Assembly (NCBI GenBank): GCA_023229135.1
Contig: JALNZT010000003.1
Location: forward strand, 124,001 to 188,000
Length of the DNA: 64,000 bases
Direction: 5' to 3'
Source of the DNA: Bacteroidales bacterium
GTDB taxonomy: Bacteria > Bacteroidota > Bacteroidia > Bacteroidales > F082
In this document: positions 44,135 through 53,376 of the stretch, one piece after another
How the letters are laid out: the number at the start of each line of letters is the position of its first letter
How positions within the stretch are numbered: position 1 is the stretch's first letter
The notes under the pieces: model-generated
Databases searched by the model: none
What the model was told of the DNA's origin: nothing
Seen by the model: only the letters and a program-made list of their open reading frames with translations
Translations under genes and position numbers: made by a program

Positions 44135-44974
44135 ATGAGGATATTGCTATTTTTGATTTTGTTGGGATTTGTTTCCTGCACGAATGCTATCGACACCACC
44201 AAAGGTGAGCTGGTGGCAAAAGTGTATGGAAACTACCTTTACGAGTCCGATCTTCAAGGACTTGTAATTGCCGGCGTATCAAAGCAAGACAGCCTGATGC
44301 TAGTCAACAGTTTTATAGACAATTGGGTTCGCAAGCAGTTGTTGATCCGTCAGGCGGAGAAAAACCTGACGGCGGCACAAACCAATTTCAAACAAAAGCT
44401 GGAAGACTACCGCAACTCACTACTGATATACAATTATGAAACCCAACTAATTTCGGAAAAGCTCGACACCCTCGTAACAGAAAAAGAAATAGAGGCCTAC
44501 TACGAAAATAACAAGCAAAACTTCGAGTTGCGACACAATATGGTAAAAGTGGTTTACGTAATTCTTCCCATTGAATCCGGAAATAAAAAGGTCTTTCGAA
44601 GCCTGATGAGTGACAAAGACAATCTGGACTTGGACGTACTTGATTCGCTAGCCGGCAATAACGCCATTTCCTATTATAACGACACCACGAGCTGGATTCG
44701 ATTTGATGATTTGCTGCTTCAGGTTCCGCTGCAAACTTACAATCAAGAAAATTTTTTAAATAATAACAGCTTTATAGAGATTGATAGTGCACCATACACC
44801 TACTTCGTTTCTATCAGCAATTTCTTAACCAGCGAAGGCGTTTCACCACTTGACATTGAGCACGATAACATCAAAAATATTATTTTGAACAAGCGCAAAC
44901 ATAACTTGATCAAAGAAACCCATCAAGGGCTTTATGAAAAAGCCCTACGTGAAAAAGTGATCGAGATTTATTAA
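44135..44974 (+). CDS. SurA-like lipoprotein without a clear parvulin domain
   Basis: A 279-residue lipoprotein: MRILLFLILLGFVSCT has a lipobox cysteine near residue 15. The body resembles the chaperone part of SurA-type proteins (KVYGNYLYESDLQGL, then SFIDNWVRKQLLIRQAEKN), with a tail of charged helices. The segment where the parvulin fold would lie (residues 120-230) does not show the usual HILL or GYHII words, so isomerase activity is doubtful. The start at 44135 was preferred over 44096, which overlaps the upstream gene and lacks a leader. It lies between two related PPIases. Confidence 0.78.
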   Translation: MRILLFLILLGFVSCTNAIDTTKGELVAKVYGNYLYESDLQGLVIAGVSKQDSLMLVNSFIDNWVRKQLLIRQAEKNLTAAQTNFKQKLEDYRNSLLIYNYETQLISEKLDTLVTEKEIEAYYENNKQNFELRHNMVKVVYVILPIESGNKKVFRSLMSDKDNLDLDVLDSLAGNNAISYYNDTTSWIRFDDLLLQVPLQTYNQENFLNNNSFIEIDSAPYTYFVSISNFLTSEGVSPLDIEHDNIKNIILNKRKHNLIKETHQGLYEKALREKVIEIY

Positions 44975-45076
44975 CAACAGACTTGAAAAGGCTTTTTGTA
45001 AAAATCTGATACCCACTATTTTAGTTTTACACAATATGCCCAAAAAAGCAGTGTTATTCATAAAGAAAAAGACATA

Positions 45077-46423
45077 ATGATAAAAAAAAGTATTCTACTC
45101 TCTATTTTAGCGCTCATGCTTACCGGGCTGCAGGCACAACAAAAACAGGTGATCGATCAGGTTGCCGCCGTTGTTGGTAAAAATGTTATCCTTCAATCGG
45201 ATATTGAAAATCAATATATTCAATATCGGCTACAGCGCGGTATCAGTGGTAGTGCCGAGGCTATTCGTTGTCAAATCCTGGAAGACCTGCTGTTTCAAAA
45301 GTTAATGCTGAATCAGGCTGAGGTGGACAGTATCACCGTTACCGATGACCAGGTCAAGCAGGAAATGGAACGTCGTTTGCGCTATTTTATCAATGAACTT
45401 GGATCACAGGAAAAGCTTGAGGCCTACTATAATAAGTCGCTCATTGAGATAAAAAACGAGCTTAGACGTTTGGTAAAAGACCAAATGCTGGTGCAGGAAG
45501 TTCAAAACGATATTATGAAGGATGTTGAAGTTACGCCTTCCGAGATCCGTGCTTTTTACCGTGCTATTCCGGCGGATAGCGTCCCGATGATCAATACCGA
45601 ATATGAGATTGCGCAAATCGTTAAAAATCCACCCATCAGCATAGACGAAAAGCTTGCCGTAAAGCAACGCCTTTACGACTTACGCCAGCGCATCCTCAAC
45701 GGAGAACGTTTTTCAACCCTTGCTGTTTTGTATTCTGAAGATCCCGGATCAGCACGAAAAGGCGGCGAGCTGGGCTTCTATGGACGCGGCGAACTCTATC
45801 CCGAGTTTGAAGCTGTAGCCTTTAACCTGAAAGACGGTGAAATCTCCGAAATCGTGGAAACAGAAGCCGGTTTTCATATCATACAGATGATTGGACGGCG
45901 CGGCGAATACGTGAATGTCAGACATATTTTGCTGGTGGCTAAAGTATCCTTGGAATCGCTCGAGAAAGCCAAGGCAGAACTCGATACCATCGCTGCTGAA
46001 ATCAGAGAAGGCACCATTACTTTTGATCAAGCAGTTGCAAAATACAGCCAGGCCGCCAATAAAAGCAAGGATGGACTGCTTTTAAATCCTTATACCGGAA
46101 GCACTTCTTTTGAAGCCGACGACCTGGATCCGCAAGTTTCTTTCGTGATTGATAAACTCGAAGTTGGCCAAATCAGCGATCCTGTTCCCATGAAAACAGA
46201 AGAAGGTAAAGACGCCTACCGCATTTTGATGCTCAAGAAAAAAACTATCCCACATAAAGCAAACCTCAAGGACGACTATAGCCGCATACAAGTATTGGCG
46301 CTACAACAAAAAAAACAGCAAAGTATAGACAAGTGGATCCGCAACAAATCAAAATCGGCCTATGTAAGCATAGGTGATAGCTTTGACTCATGTAACTTCG
46401 ACTTCGATTGGGGAATTAAATAA
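45077..46423 (+). CDS. SurA-type peptidyl-prolyl isomerase
   Basis: A 448-residue periplasmic chaperone of the SurA type. The leader is MIKKSILLSILALMLTGLQAQ. The N-terminal chaperone region is KQVIDQVAAVVGKNVILQSDIENQYIQY. Two parvulin-like domains follow, the first with SEDPGSARKGGELGFYGRGELYPEFEAVAF near residues 215-245 and the second with VRHILLVAKVSLESLEKA near residue 282. It completes the trio of folding factors and probably serves outer-membrane proteins including the T9SS and FadL-like products. Confidence 0.88.
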   Translation: MIKKSILLSILALMLTGLQAQQKQVIDQVAAVVGKNVILQSDIENQYIQYRLQRGISGSAEAIRCQILEDLLFQKLMLNQAEVDSITVTDDQVKQEMERRLRYFINELGSQEKLEAYYNKSLIEIKNELRRLVKDQMLVQEVQNDIMKDVEVTPSEIRAFYRAIPADSVPMINTEYEIAQIVKNPPISIDEKLAVKQRLYDLRQRILNGERFSTLAVLYSEDPGSARKGGELGFYGRGELYPEFEAVAFNLKDGEISEIVETEAGFHIIQMIGRRGEYVNVRHILLVAKVSLESLEKAKAELDTIAAEIREGTITFDQAVAKYSQAANKSKDGLLLNPYTGSTSFEADDLDPQVSFVIDKLEVGQISDPVPMKTEEGKDAYRILMLKKKTIPHKANLKDDYSRIQVLALQQKKQQSIDKWIRNKSKSAYVSIGDSFDSCNFDFDWGIK

Positions 46424-46439
46424 ACTGAATATCAGCACT

Positions 46440-47399
46440 ATGTATAAAACAGATACCGAAGCTGCGCAGGCTTTGATAGAAAAATATAAGCAGGTAAAAG
46501 CCGAAATCAGAAAAATTATCGTCGGACAGGACGCGGTTATTCACCAAACTATTGTAGCGATTTTTAGTCAGGGACATGTGTTGCTCGTCGGCGTTCCCGG
46601 ACTTGCCAAAACATTATTAGTCAATACTATAGGTCAGGTTCTTGGATTGAGCTTTAACCGTATTCAATTCACGCCCGACCTGATGCCGTCGGATATTATC
46701 GGTACCGAAATTTTGGATGAAACACGTCATTTTAAGTTTATTAAAGGACCGGTTTTTTCTAATGTTATCCTTGCCGACGAGATAAACCGCACCCCGCCAA
46801 AAACGCAGGCTGCACTACTCGAAGCCATGCAAGAAAAACGCATTACCGTGGCCGGACAGACCCACCGGCTTAGTGAGCCATTCTTTGTTTTGGCTACCCA
46901 AAATCCCATAGAACAAGAAGGCACCTATCCCCTTCCCGAAGCGCAGCTAGACCGTTTTATGTTTAACCTCTGGCTGGATTATCCTTCATTTGAAGAAGAA
47001 ATTACAGTTGTAAAAAACACCACCAGCGGAAAAACAAACACCGTCAATCCCATACTCAACGCGGAGGAAATTCTTTATTTCCAGCAGCTGGTAAGGCGCG
47101 TTCCGGTAGCTGACAACGTGTATGAATATGCCGTGAGCTTGGTTGCTAAAACAAGGCCGAAAACACCGCAGGCACACGAATGGACGGATAAGTTCATCAG
47201 CTGGGGCGCCGGGCCGCGTGCCTCACAATACCTTATCCTGGGAGCCAAAGCCAACGCCCTTTTCAACGGGAAATTCTCACCTGATATCGAAGACGTAAAA
47301 GCCGTGGCACTGCCTATCATGCGCCATCGCCTAGTTCGCAATTATACTGCTGAGGCCGAAGGTATTAGCATGGCCAACATTATTGAAAAATTACTGTAA
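46440..47399 (+). CDS. MoxR-type AAA ATPase
   Basis: A 319-residue cytoplasmic ATPase of the MoxR group. The Walker A motif is GVPGLAKT at residues 51-58, the Walker B and sensor region is VILADEINRTPPKTQAALLEAM, and FVLATQNPIEQEGTYPLPEAQLDRFMF follows. Such proteins assist assembly of metal-dependent or von Willebrand domain partners. The ATG at 46440 was chosen; a start at 46374 would overlap the surA gene by 50 bases. No vWA or DUF58 partner gene is next to it in this window. Confidence 0.9.
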   Translation: MYKTDTEAAQALIEKYKQVKAEIRKIIVGQDAVIHQTIVAIFSQGHVLLVGVPGLAKTLLVNTIGQVLGLSFNRIQFTPDLMPSDIIGTEILDETRHFKFIKGPVFSNVILADEINRTPPKTQAALLEAMQEKRITVAGQTHRLSEPFFVLATQNPIEQEGTYPLPEAQLDRFMFNLWLDYPSFEEEITVVKNTTSGKTNTVNPILNAEEILYFQQLVRRVPVADNVYEYAVSLVAKTRPKTPQAHEWTDKFISWGAGPRASQYLILGAKANALFNGKFSPDIEDVKAVALPIMRHRLVRNYTAEAEGISMANIIEKLL

Positions 47400-47440
47400 T
47401 TCTTGCGATATATTTTATTCATATTAAGCCAAATTAAATT

Positions 47441-48817
47441 ATGAAATCCAGGATAAAAATTTACAGCACAATCGGCGTTTTCATAGCGCTCATCCTCATC
47501 GTTTGGTACGCCACCAAAACGGATACCCAAAGCAGCACGACGATCACTGCTCCCGTAAAAAAAGGGAATTTCGTGATTAGCGTTTCCACCACGGGTGAAC
47601 TGGAAGCTAAAAATTCAGAAAAAATCTTTGGCCCCTCACCTTCCGGCCTGCGCGAAGCACGCTTGTGGCAGCTTAAAATAGAAGATATTATTGCCGACGG
47701 AACTATTGTTGACAGCGGCGATTTTGTGGCACGACTCGACAGGTCGGAGCTGACAAATAAAATAAAAGACCAGGAAATTGACATCGAGAATTTCCAAAAT
47801 AATTACACCAAAATACAACTCGATACGACCATGGATTTGCGGGCTGCACGCAACGAGCTGGTAAACCTAAAATACGCTGCTGAAGAAGCTCAAATAGCTG
47901 TTGATCAGTCGATTTACGAGCCACCGGCAACACAACGACAGGTTCAGATTGAACTGGATCGAGCCGAACGCTCGCTCGATCAGGCTGTGCGCAACTACTC
48001 GCTCAAGTATGAAAAAGCCGTAGCAAATATGAGCGAGGTGGCCAATGCGTTGCGCAAAAAAGAAAGTGAATATGAGAAATTGGTTGACCTGAACAAAGAA
48101 TTTACAATTTTGGCACCCAAATCAGGAATGGTAATCTATCAGCGCGACTGGGACGGCAAAAAAAGAGGTGTGGGCTCGACCATCAGCGCTTGGGAAAATG
48201 TGGTGGCTACCTTACCCAACCTGCGCGAAATGATCACCAAAACGTATGTCAACGAAATCGACATCTCCAAAGTGAAGACCGGTCAGCGTGTTGAAATTGG
48301 CGTGGATGCCTTCCCCGAAAAACAGTATTCCGGTGAAGTAATTGAGGTGGCCAATATTGGCGAGCAGATGCGCAACAGCAACGCCAAGGTATTCGAGGTA
48401 AAGATTGAAGTCAATGAGTACGATTCTATTCTGCGCCCGGCAATGACCACCAAAAACGTGATCATCACCGATGAAATTGATGACGTGATTTTTATCCCCC
48501 TCGAAGGCATTTTCAATACCGACAGCATTCAGTTTGTGTACACTTCCGGAAGGCGACAGCAGGTGATTGTCGGGAAATCCAACGAAAACGAGATCATCAT
48601 CAAGGCAGGTTTGGAAGAAGGTGAGCTTATCCGTCTGACGGCACCTGAAAGACCTGAAAGCTATAAACTCAATTTACTTGATGCCGATTTGGTTTCAAGT
48701 CTAAAAGAAGAAAAAATTAAGGACAAACCACAACAGTTAGAAAGTCCTGCGCAAGTACAAGAACCTTCCAAAAGACAGGGCCAGCGTGGAAAAGGTGGTG
48801 GCAAACGCTCTAATTAA
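47441..48817 (+). CDS. Membrane-fusion (HlyD/MacA-like) adaptor
   Basis: A 458-residue periplasmic adaptor with an N-terminal membrane anchor (residues 6-24). The lipoyl/beta-barrel parts are seen in GNFVISVSTTGELEAKNSEKIFGP near residue 45 and TILAPKSGMVIYQRDWDGKKRGVG near residue 222. A long helical hairpin lies in between (residues 100-210). It is the first of a three-gene tripartite exporter set with the MacB-like permease nine bases downstream and a TolC-like gene further on. The C-terminal tail is charged and repetitive (RQGQRGKGGGKRSN). Confidence 0.87.
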   Translation: MKSRIKIYSTIGVFIALILIVWYATKTDTQSSTTITAPVKKGNFVISVSTTGELEAKNSEKIFGPSPSGLREARLWQLKIEDIIADGTIVDSGDFVARLDRSELTNKIKDQEIDIENFQNNYTKIQLDTTMDLRAARNELVNLKYAAEEAQIAVDQSIYEPPATQRQVQIELDRAERSLDQAVRNYSLKYEKAVANMSEVANALRKKESEYEKLVDLNKEFTILAPKSGMVIYQRDWDGKKRGVGSTISAWENVVATLPNLREMITKTYVNEIDISKVKTGQRVEIGVDAFPEKQYSGEVIEVANIGEQMRNSNAKVFEVKIEVNEYDSILRPAMTTKNVIITDEIDDVIFIPLEGIFNTDSIQFVYTSGRRQQVIVGKSNENEIIIKAGLEEGELIRLTAPERPESYKLNLLDADLVSSLKEEKIKDKPQQLESPAQVQEPSKRQGQRGKGGGKRSN

Positions 48818-48825
48818 TTAGCACT

Positions 48826-50190
48826 ATGGCACGTTACTGGGAAATATTACAAGTAGCACTTGAAGCCGTTTTTGCAAACCGCTCCCGCTCTATTCTTACA
48901 GCACTCGGCATCATTTTCGGCGTGGCCGCTGTTATTGCTATGATGGCCATTGGCAAAGGCGCACAGAAAGAGATTTTAGACCAGATTAAGCTCGTGGGCG
49001 TTAACAACATCATCATTCAGTCGCGCTACGAAAGCCTATCAAACGACAAGAGCGAAGGCGATGAGGGCAAACAGCAAAACAAACAATACTCGCCCGGACT
49101 AACACTTATGGATGCCGAAAGTATTCGGGAGATAATTCCTACGGTAAGCAAAATAAGTCCCGAAGTAAGTTACGAAACCAGCATAATAAAAGACGGTAAA
49201 CGTCTGCAAGCTAAGCTAAATGGTGTAACCCCCGACTTTTTTGAAGTTTTCAACCTCACACTCGCCAGCGGAAATATGTTTTCGGAAAATCAGTTGGAAG
49301 CCGGAAGTCCGGTTTGTATCATCGGCCCGGCCATCAAAACCAGGTTTTTTCCAATGAATAACCCGGTCGGACAACAAATCAAATGCGGCAGCATCTGGCT
49401 CCGGGTTATTGGCGTTTTGGAAGGTAAGACCGGAAACGTTGAAGCCGTGAAAGACCTCGGCATCAGCGATTTTAACAACCATATCTACGCACCTATTCAA
49501 ACTGTTTTGCTGCGATTTAAAGACAGAGCACTCATAAACGAAGGCTCGTTAGGAGGTGGTAGCAGCGAATCATTTGTTGTTGCGGGCAGTAGCATGATGG
49601 CTTTTTCCTCTGGTACCAGCAGCAGCGAGGACGTGAATTACCACCAACTCGATCGCATCGTGGTGCAGGTAGAAAACAGCGAACTGCTAAACGAAAGCAC
49701 CAAAATTTTACAACGTATGCTCCAGCGCAAGCATTTGGGTGTCGAGGATTTTGAAATTACAGTACCTGAATTATTGCTCAAACAGGAGCAGCGCACCAAA
49801 GATGTGTTTAATATCGTGCTGGGCGCTATCGCCGGCATCTCACTATTGGTGGGCGGTATCGGCATTATGAATATTATGCTGGCTTCGGTGATGGAACGCA
49901 TTCGCGAGATCGGTGTGCGGCGTTCGGTAGGCGCCAATAAACGGGATATTATTTTTCAGTTTTTGGCCGAAGCAACGCTTATCAGCATCACCGGGGGACT
50001 TTTCGGTATTTTACTCGGCGTTATCATGGCCAAAATCATTACCGAATCCACCGAAATACTGACCATTGTTTCCGCCTGGAGCATCGTCCTCAGCTTTGGC
50101 GTTGCTGCTACTGTTGGTATTGTTTTTGGTTATTTACCGGCGAGGAAAGCGGCACAGCAAGACCCCGTGACTTCACTCAGACATGATTAA
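48826..50190 (+). CDS. MacB-like ABC transporter permease (FtsX fold)
   Basis: A 454-residue inner-membrane protein. One helix near residues 20-45 (SILTALGIIFGVAAVIAMMAIG) precedes a periplasmic MacB-PCD domain, and three helices in the C-terminal FtsX region (GISLLVGGIGIMNIMLASVMERIREIG, LISITGGLFGILLGVI, and the last near VGIVFGYLPARKAAQQDP) complete the fold. There is no Walker motif in the protein, and no ATP-binding gene in the neighbourhood, so its ATPase must be encoded elsewhere or be shared. Its natural partners are the adaptor upstream and the TolC-like protein downstream. Confidence 0.88.
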   Translation: MARYWEILQVALEAVFANRSRSILTALGIIFGVAAVIAMMAIGKGAQKEILDQIKLVGVNNIIIQSRYESLSNDKSEGDEGKQQNKQYSPGLTLMDAESIREIIPTVSKISPEVSYETSIIKDGKRLQAKLNGVTPDFFEVFNLTLASGNMFSENQLEAGSPVCIIGPAIKTRFFPMNNPVGQQIKCGSIWLRVIGVLEGKTGNVEAVKDLGISDFNNHIYAPIQTVLLRFKDRALINEGSLGGGSSESFVVAGSSMMAFSSGTSSSEDVNYHQLDRIVVQVENSELLNESTKILQRMLQRKHLGVEDFEITVPELLLKQEQRTKDVFNIVLGAIAGISLLVGGIGIMNIMLASVMERIREIGVRRSVGANKRDIIFQFLAEATLISITGGLFGILLGVIMAKIITESTEILTIVSAWSIVLSFGVAATVGIVFGYLPARKAAQQDPVTSLRHD

Positions 50191-50213
50191 TAACAATTTA
50201 AAAAAACTAAACC

Positions 50214-50450
50214 ATGGAACACGAACACAATTTGATCGAGATTTTTTCGGGAACAGAAATTCAGGTTCTGGCCTTAAAATATGAATTGGAAGAAGCCGGC
50301 ATCGAATATATGGTCAGAAATGATCAGGCAGCCGGAAATCTGGTTGGCATTGGCTCCATTCAAGCAGGAGTCAGAATTTTAATCGAAGAAAAGAATATGG
50401 AGAAAGTAACTCCAATTTTGGAAGATTTTAAACGCCGAAATAAATTTTAA
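50214..50450 (+). CDS. DUF2007 (putative signal-transducing) protein
   Basis: A 78-residue soluble protein of the DUF2007 family, recognised by LIEIFSGTEIQVLALKYELEEAGIEYMVRNDQ and the closing VRILIEEKNMEKVTPIL. The role of the family is unknown. It lies 23 bases after the permease gene, within the exporter cluster, so it is probably cotranscribed. Confidence 0.82.
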   Translation: MEHEHNLIEIFSGTEIQVLALKYELEEAGIEYMVRNDQAAGNLVGIGSIQAGVRILIEEKNMEKVTPILEDFKRRNKF

Positions 50451-50468
50451 AACGCTATTGCACAAACC

Positions 50469-50511
50469 TTTACCAACAAGAAGCCTCTTTCAAAATCGAC
50501 TTGTTGGTAAA
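50469..50511 (+). terminator. Long hairpin between the DUF2007 gene and the TolC-like gene
   Basis: TTTACCAACAAG (50469-50480) and CTTGTTGGTAAA (50500-50511) form a perfect 12-base stem with a 19-base loop. The following ATTTATTC is only partly T-rich, so termination is likely but not sure. Confidence 0.5.
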
Positions 50512-50557
50512 ATTTATTCAGATAAAAGCGCAAAGCACAAATATTTAAGCCATTTAA

Positions 50558-52066
50558 ATGATGTCTAAACTTCGTATCATTTTACTATTTTCATTGACAT
50601 TCTTCCTGGGTATTTCAGCAATAAGTCAGGAAAATAATAGCCAGAACAAAACCTACATCAGCCTCTCGGAAACGATACGGCTGGCACAGGAACGCTCGCC
50701 CGATGCGCTTATAAATATCCACCGCTTTCGGCGCAGCTATTGGGAATTTCGCAGTTTCAAAGCCGGTTACCTACCCAATGTCACCCTCAATGCCACGCTT
50801 CCCAACTTCACCCGATCCATTGATGCCATCACCCAATCCGATGGTAGCGAAAGTTACCGCGACAGAACACTGGCACGCTACTCAGCCGACATCTCGCTAA
50901 CCCAAAAAATTGGTCTAACCGGTGGTGAAGTCTTTTTGCAGTCGGGCTTGCAACGCCTCGACAATTATTTTACGGACACCACCACCAATCAGTTTCTTTC
51001 GCAGCCCATCAGCATTGGTTTCAGGCAACCAATTTTTGGTTACAACGCTTATAAATGGGACAAACAAATTGAGCCGATGCGTTACGATGAGGCCAAACGA
51101 ACTTACCTCGAAAGCCAGGAACAGGTTGCCATCACTGCCACCAATCATTTTTTTAATTTACTGATGGCACAAATAGAACGTGGTATTGCGCTAAAGAACC
51201 AATCCAATTACGACACCCTTTTTAATATTGCCAAAGGCAGGTATGTGCTGGGCAAAATTGCTGAAAACGAATTACTTCAGCTCGAATTGAACTTGCTACG
51301 GGCCAATGCTGCGGTAGAAAATGCTGACCTGGAATATCAAAATGTGCTGTTCAAGTTTAAGTCGTACCTGCGCCTGACTTCCAATGAATCATTGGTGCTG
51401 GTGCCGCCAGCCGAAACGTTTCACTTTGACATTCAGGTGGATGAAGCTATCAATGAGGCACATACCAACACTTCTGCCGGATTGGCTTTTGACCGGCGTA
51501 TGCTGGAAGCTGCCAGCGATGTGAACATGGCCAAATTGCAAGGACGTTTTGATGCCGAACTTTTCGCCTCTTTCGGTCTCACACAAACCGCCAGCAAGAT
51601 CTCTGAGGTATACAGCAATCCGCTAGATGAAGAGCGCGTCAGCCTTGGGTTAACAATACCAATTCTCGACTGGGGCCAAGCACGGGGCCGCATCCGAATG
51701 GCCGAATCGAGCTACGACCTGATAGAAACTTCTATCGAACAGGAAAGGCTGGATTTTGACCAGGATATTTTCCTAAAAGTAATGCAGTTTGGCATGCAGA
51801 AAAACCAGCTAAAGATAGCCGCCAAAGCGGATACTGTAGCGCAAAAACGCTTTGATGTAACCCAAAAACGCTATATGATTGGCAAGGTAAACGATGTATT
51901 GGAACTCAATAATGCACAAATAGACAATGACAACGCCAAAAAAGGCTATTACAGCGCTCTGAAATCCTATTGGATAAACTATTTTGAACTCAGAAAAACA
52001 ACCCTGTTTGACTTTAGTCAAAACCAGAAAATCACTTTCGAAACCGAATCACTGATCGAGCGATAA
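50558..52066 (+). CDS. TolC family outer-membrane channel protein
   Basis: A 502-residue exported protein with a signal peptide (LFSLTFFLGISAISQ). It shows the two helical-barrel repeats of TolC proteins: GRYVLGKIAENELLQLELNLLRANAAVENADLEYQNVLFKFKSY near residues 228-270 and its counterpart RFDVTQKRYMIGKVNDVLELNNAQIDNDNAKKGYYSAL near 430-468. It completes the tripartite exporter with the adaptor and permease upstream. Confidence 0.88.
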   Translation: MMSKLRIILLFSLTFFLGISAISQENNSQNKTYISLSETIRLAQERSPDALINIHRFRRSYWEFRSFKAGYLPNVTLNATLPNFTRSIDAITQSDGSESYRDRTLARYSADISLTQKIGLTGGEVFLQSGLQRLDNYFTDTTTNQFLSQPISIGFRQPIFGYNAYKWDKQIEPMRYDEAKRTYLESQEQVAITATNHFFNLLMAQIERGIALKNQSNYDTLFNIAKGRYVLGKIAENELLQLELNLLRANAAVENADLEYQNVLFKFKSYLRLTSNESLVLVPPAETFHFDIQVDEAINEAHTNTSAGLAFDRRMLEAASDVNMAKLQGRFDAELFASFGLTQTASKISEVYSNPLDEERVSLGLTIPILDWGQARGRIRMAESSYDLIETSIEQERLDFDQDIFLKVMQFGMQKNQLKIAAKADTVAQKRFDVTQKRYMIGKVNDVLELNNAQIDNDNAKKGYYSALKSYWINYFELRKTTLFDFSQNQKITFETESLIER

Positions 52067-52077
52067 ACAGCGGTAAA

Positions 52078-52580
52078 TTATTGAGACAGAGGATTTCTAT
52101 TGCTTTGTTTTAAGTCCATTACCAAAAATTTGCAACATAATTTGAACTTATCTAAATCATTACCAAACAGTACATTAGAAAGGAATGATAGGCCGTATTT
52201 AAAAATTCTCTTTGCTTTTCTACCATGTTTTTTAATCTTGATAGGACAGATTTCATTCAAGTATATGCCTACTTTGTATGCCCAAACAAATGCTGCAATT
52301 ACTAGAGCGAAAAGCTTGTTTCCCCTTCCATTTCTGATAAATGTGTATCTTCGATGTTGAACCCACTTGATTTTAGAGCCTTAAAAGTAGAGCCTTAAAA
52401 GTAAACTCTATCTGCCATCTTTGTTTGTATATTGACTGCGCTTGTTCAGGCATGTTAAAGGAAACAATAATCTGTAATTCAGGAACGCCTTTCTTGTTTT
52501 TGACTTTCGAGGCCGATAGATAGCAGAATTGGCCATTAACATATACTATCCCCTTGTGAAAAGTATATCAATTAATGTTT
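52078..52580 (-). pseudogene. IS4 family transposase, C-terminal remnant
   Basis: The minus strand carries a broken IS4-type transposase. The translated pieces read VNGQFCYLSASKVKNKKGVPE, QIIVSFNMPEQAQSIYKQRW, QIEFTFKAL, SSGFNIEDTHLSEME, and then KLFALVIAAFVWAYKVGIYLNE and KIKKHGRKAKRIFKYGL. Two lesions are clear: a 14-base tandem duplication (AGAGCCTTAAAAGT at 52375 and 52389) and a frame change near 52320. Only the last third to half of the protein is represented, so this is a decayed copy. Confidence 0.87.
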
Positions 52581-52604
52581 TCGGCATGTACTAAGGGAAG
52601 AAAA

Positions 52605-52718
52605 ATGAAAAAAAGTAAACAAAAGAAATCTAGTTGGCTGGGATTCCTAATTTTCGCGATAATGCTTGTTGCAGTTTTGGCTTTTATCTACACCAATGTG
52701 ATCAAGGATTTTGCCTGA
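52605..52718 (+). CDS. Small single-helix membrane peptide (37 residues)
   Basis: An open frame of 38 codons including the stop that is below the size most gene finders report. The product has a basic N-terminus (MKKSKQKKSSW) and one hydrophobic helix, LGFLIFAIMLVAVLAFIYTN, ending in VIKDFA. An AAGGGAAGAAAA word precedes the ATG. Nothing identifies a family. It lies beside the IS4 remnant, convergent with the heme-oxygenase gene, and could be part of a type I toxin or small regulatory peptide system; that is inference only. Confidence 0.5.
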   Translation: MKKSKQKKSSWLGFLIFAIMLVAVLAFIYTNVIKDFA

Positions 52719-52828
52719 TTATTTTCTTGGCTCACTTTTTACTAAGTATCTGTCCCGAAATAACCTACACAGCTTATTCTGAAACAGCGTCAAACCCTAA
52801 CCATTTCCAGATAACCCGCAGAAAATAA

Positions 52829-53353
52829 CTATCCCGCAGCGCATTCATCCTCTAACTCGGCAAACATTTGAATAGCGAAATCGAAGCCTTTGTTCACTTC
52901 ACCTGCCCATGCATCTTTTTGAACCTTCCGAACCGATTGAAGCGCTTCCTGCATATCGTCAAAATCGTACATACGGCCTGAGGAGGGAACTGTTTTTTTC
53001 ATGATCTGACCACCAAACATAATAGCCAGGTAATTCAGATAAATATGTGGCAACAGCTGCTCATAAGTCAAGCTGCTGAGATACTTCACATATTCTTGCG
53101 TACTTTTCAGCATCAAATCAGCACGGATTCCCTCGGCAGTCAGTTCATCGATATCTTCTTGTATATGGAGACTTCTTTTTAAACTATCGTGCGGCAGGCC
53201 AATGCTTTCAATTGTTTGAAATATTGGCAGTTGCTGTTTCAAATATAATAAATATTGGGCTTTGGTCAGTTGGCCCTTAAACATCCTGTTATTAAAAGGC
53301 ATTCTTTCTGCCTTATCATGCTTAACTTTTGTTGCTTCCTTCAGTGGTAACAT
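52829..53353 (-). CDS. Heme oxygenase-like protein
   Basis: A 174-residue all-helical protein of the heme oxygenase fold, which opens heme to biliverdin, CO and iron. The proximal-histidine segment is LKEATKVKHDKAERMPF at residues 4-20, and the distal helix reads YLAIMFGGQIMKKTV near residues 108-122, where classical enzymes have GDxSGGQ. The flexible glycines are therefore partly kept (FGGQ), so catalytic heme cleavage is plausible but should be treated as a prediction. A dyad over the promoter suggests repression by an iron- or heme-responsive regulator. Confidence 0.78.
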   Translation of the reverse strand: MLPLKEATKVKHDKAERMPFNNRMFKGQLTKAQYLLYLKQQLPIFQTIESIGLPHDSLKRSLHIQEDIDELTAEGIRADLMLKSTQEYVKYLSSLTYEQLLPHIYLNYLAIMFGGQIMKKTVPSSGRMYDFDDMQEALQSVRKVQKDAWAGEVNKGFDFAIQMFAELEDECAAG

Positions 53354-53376
53354 ATCGTTTAACTTTAAATTCCGGA

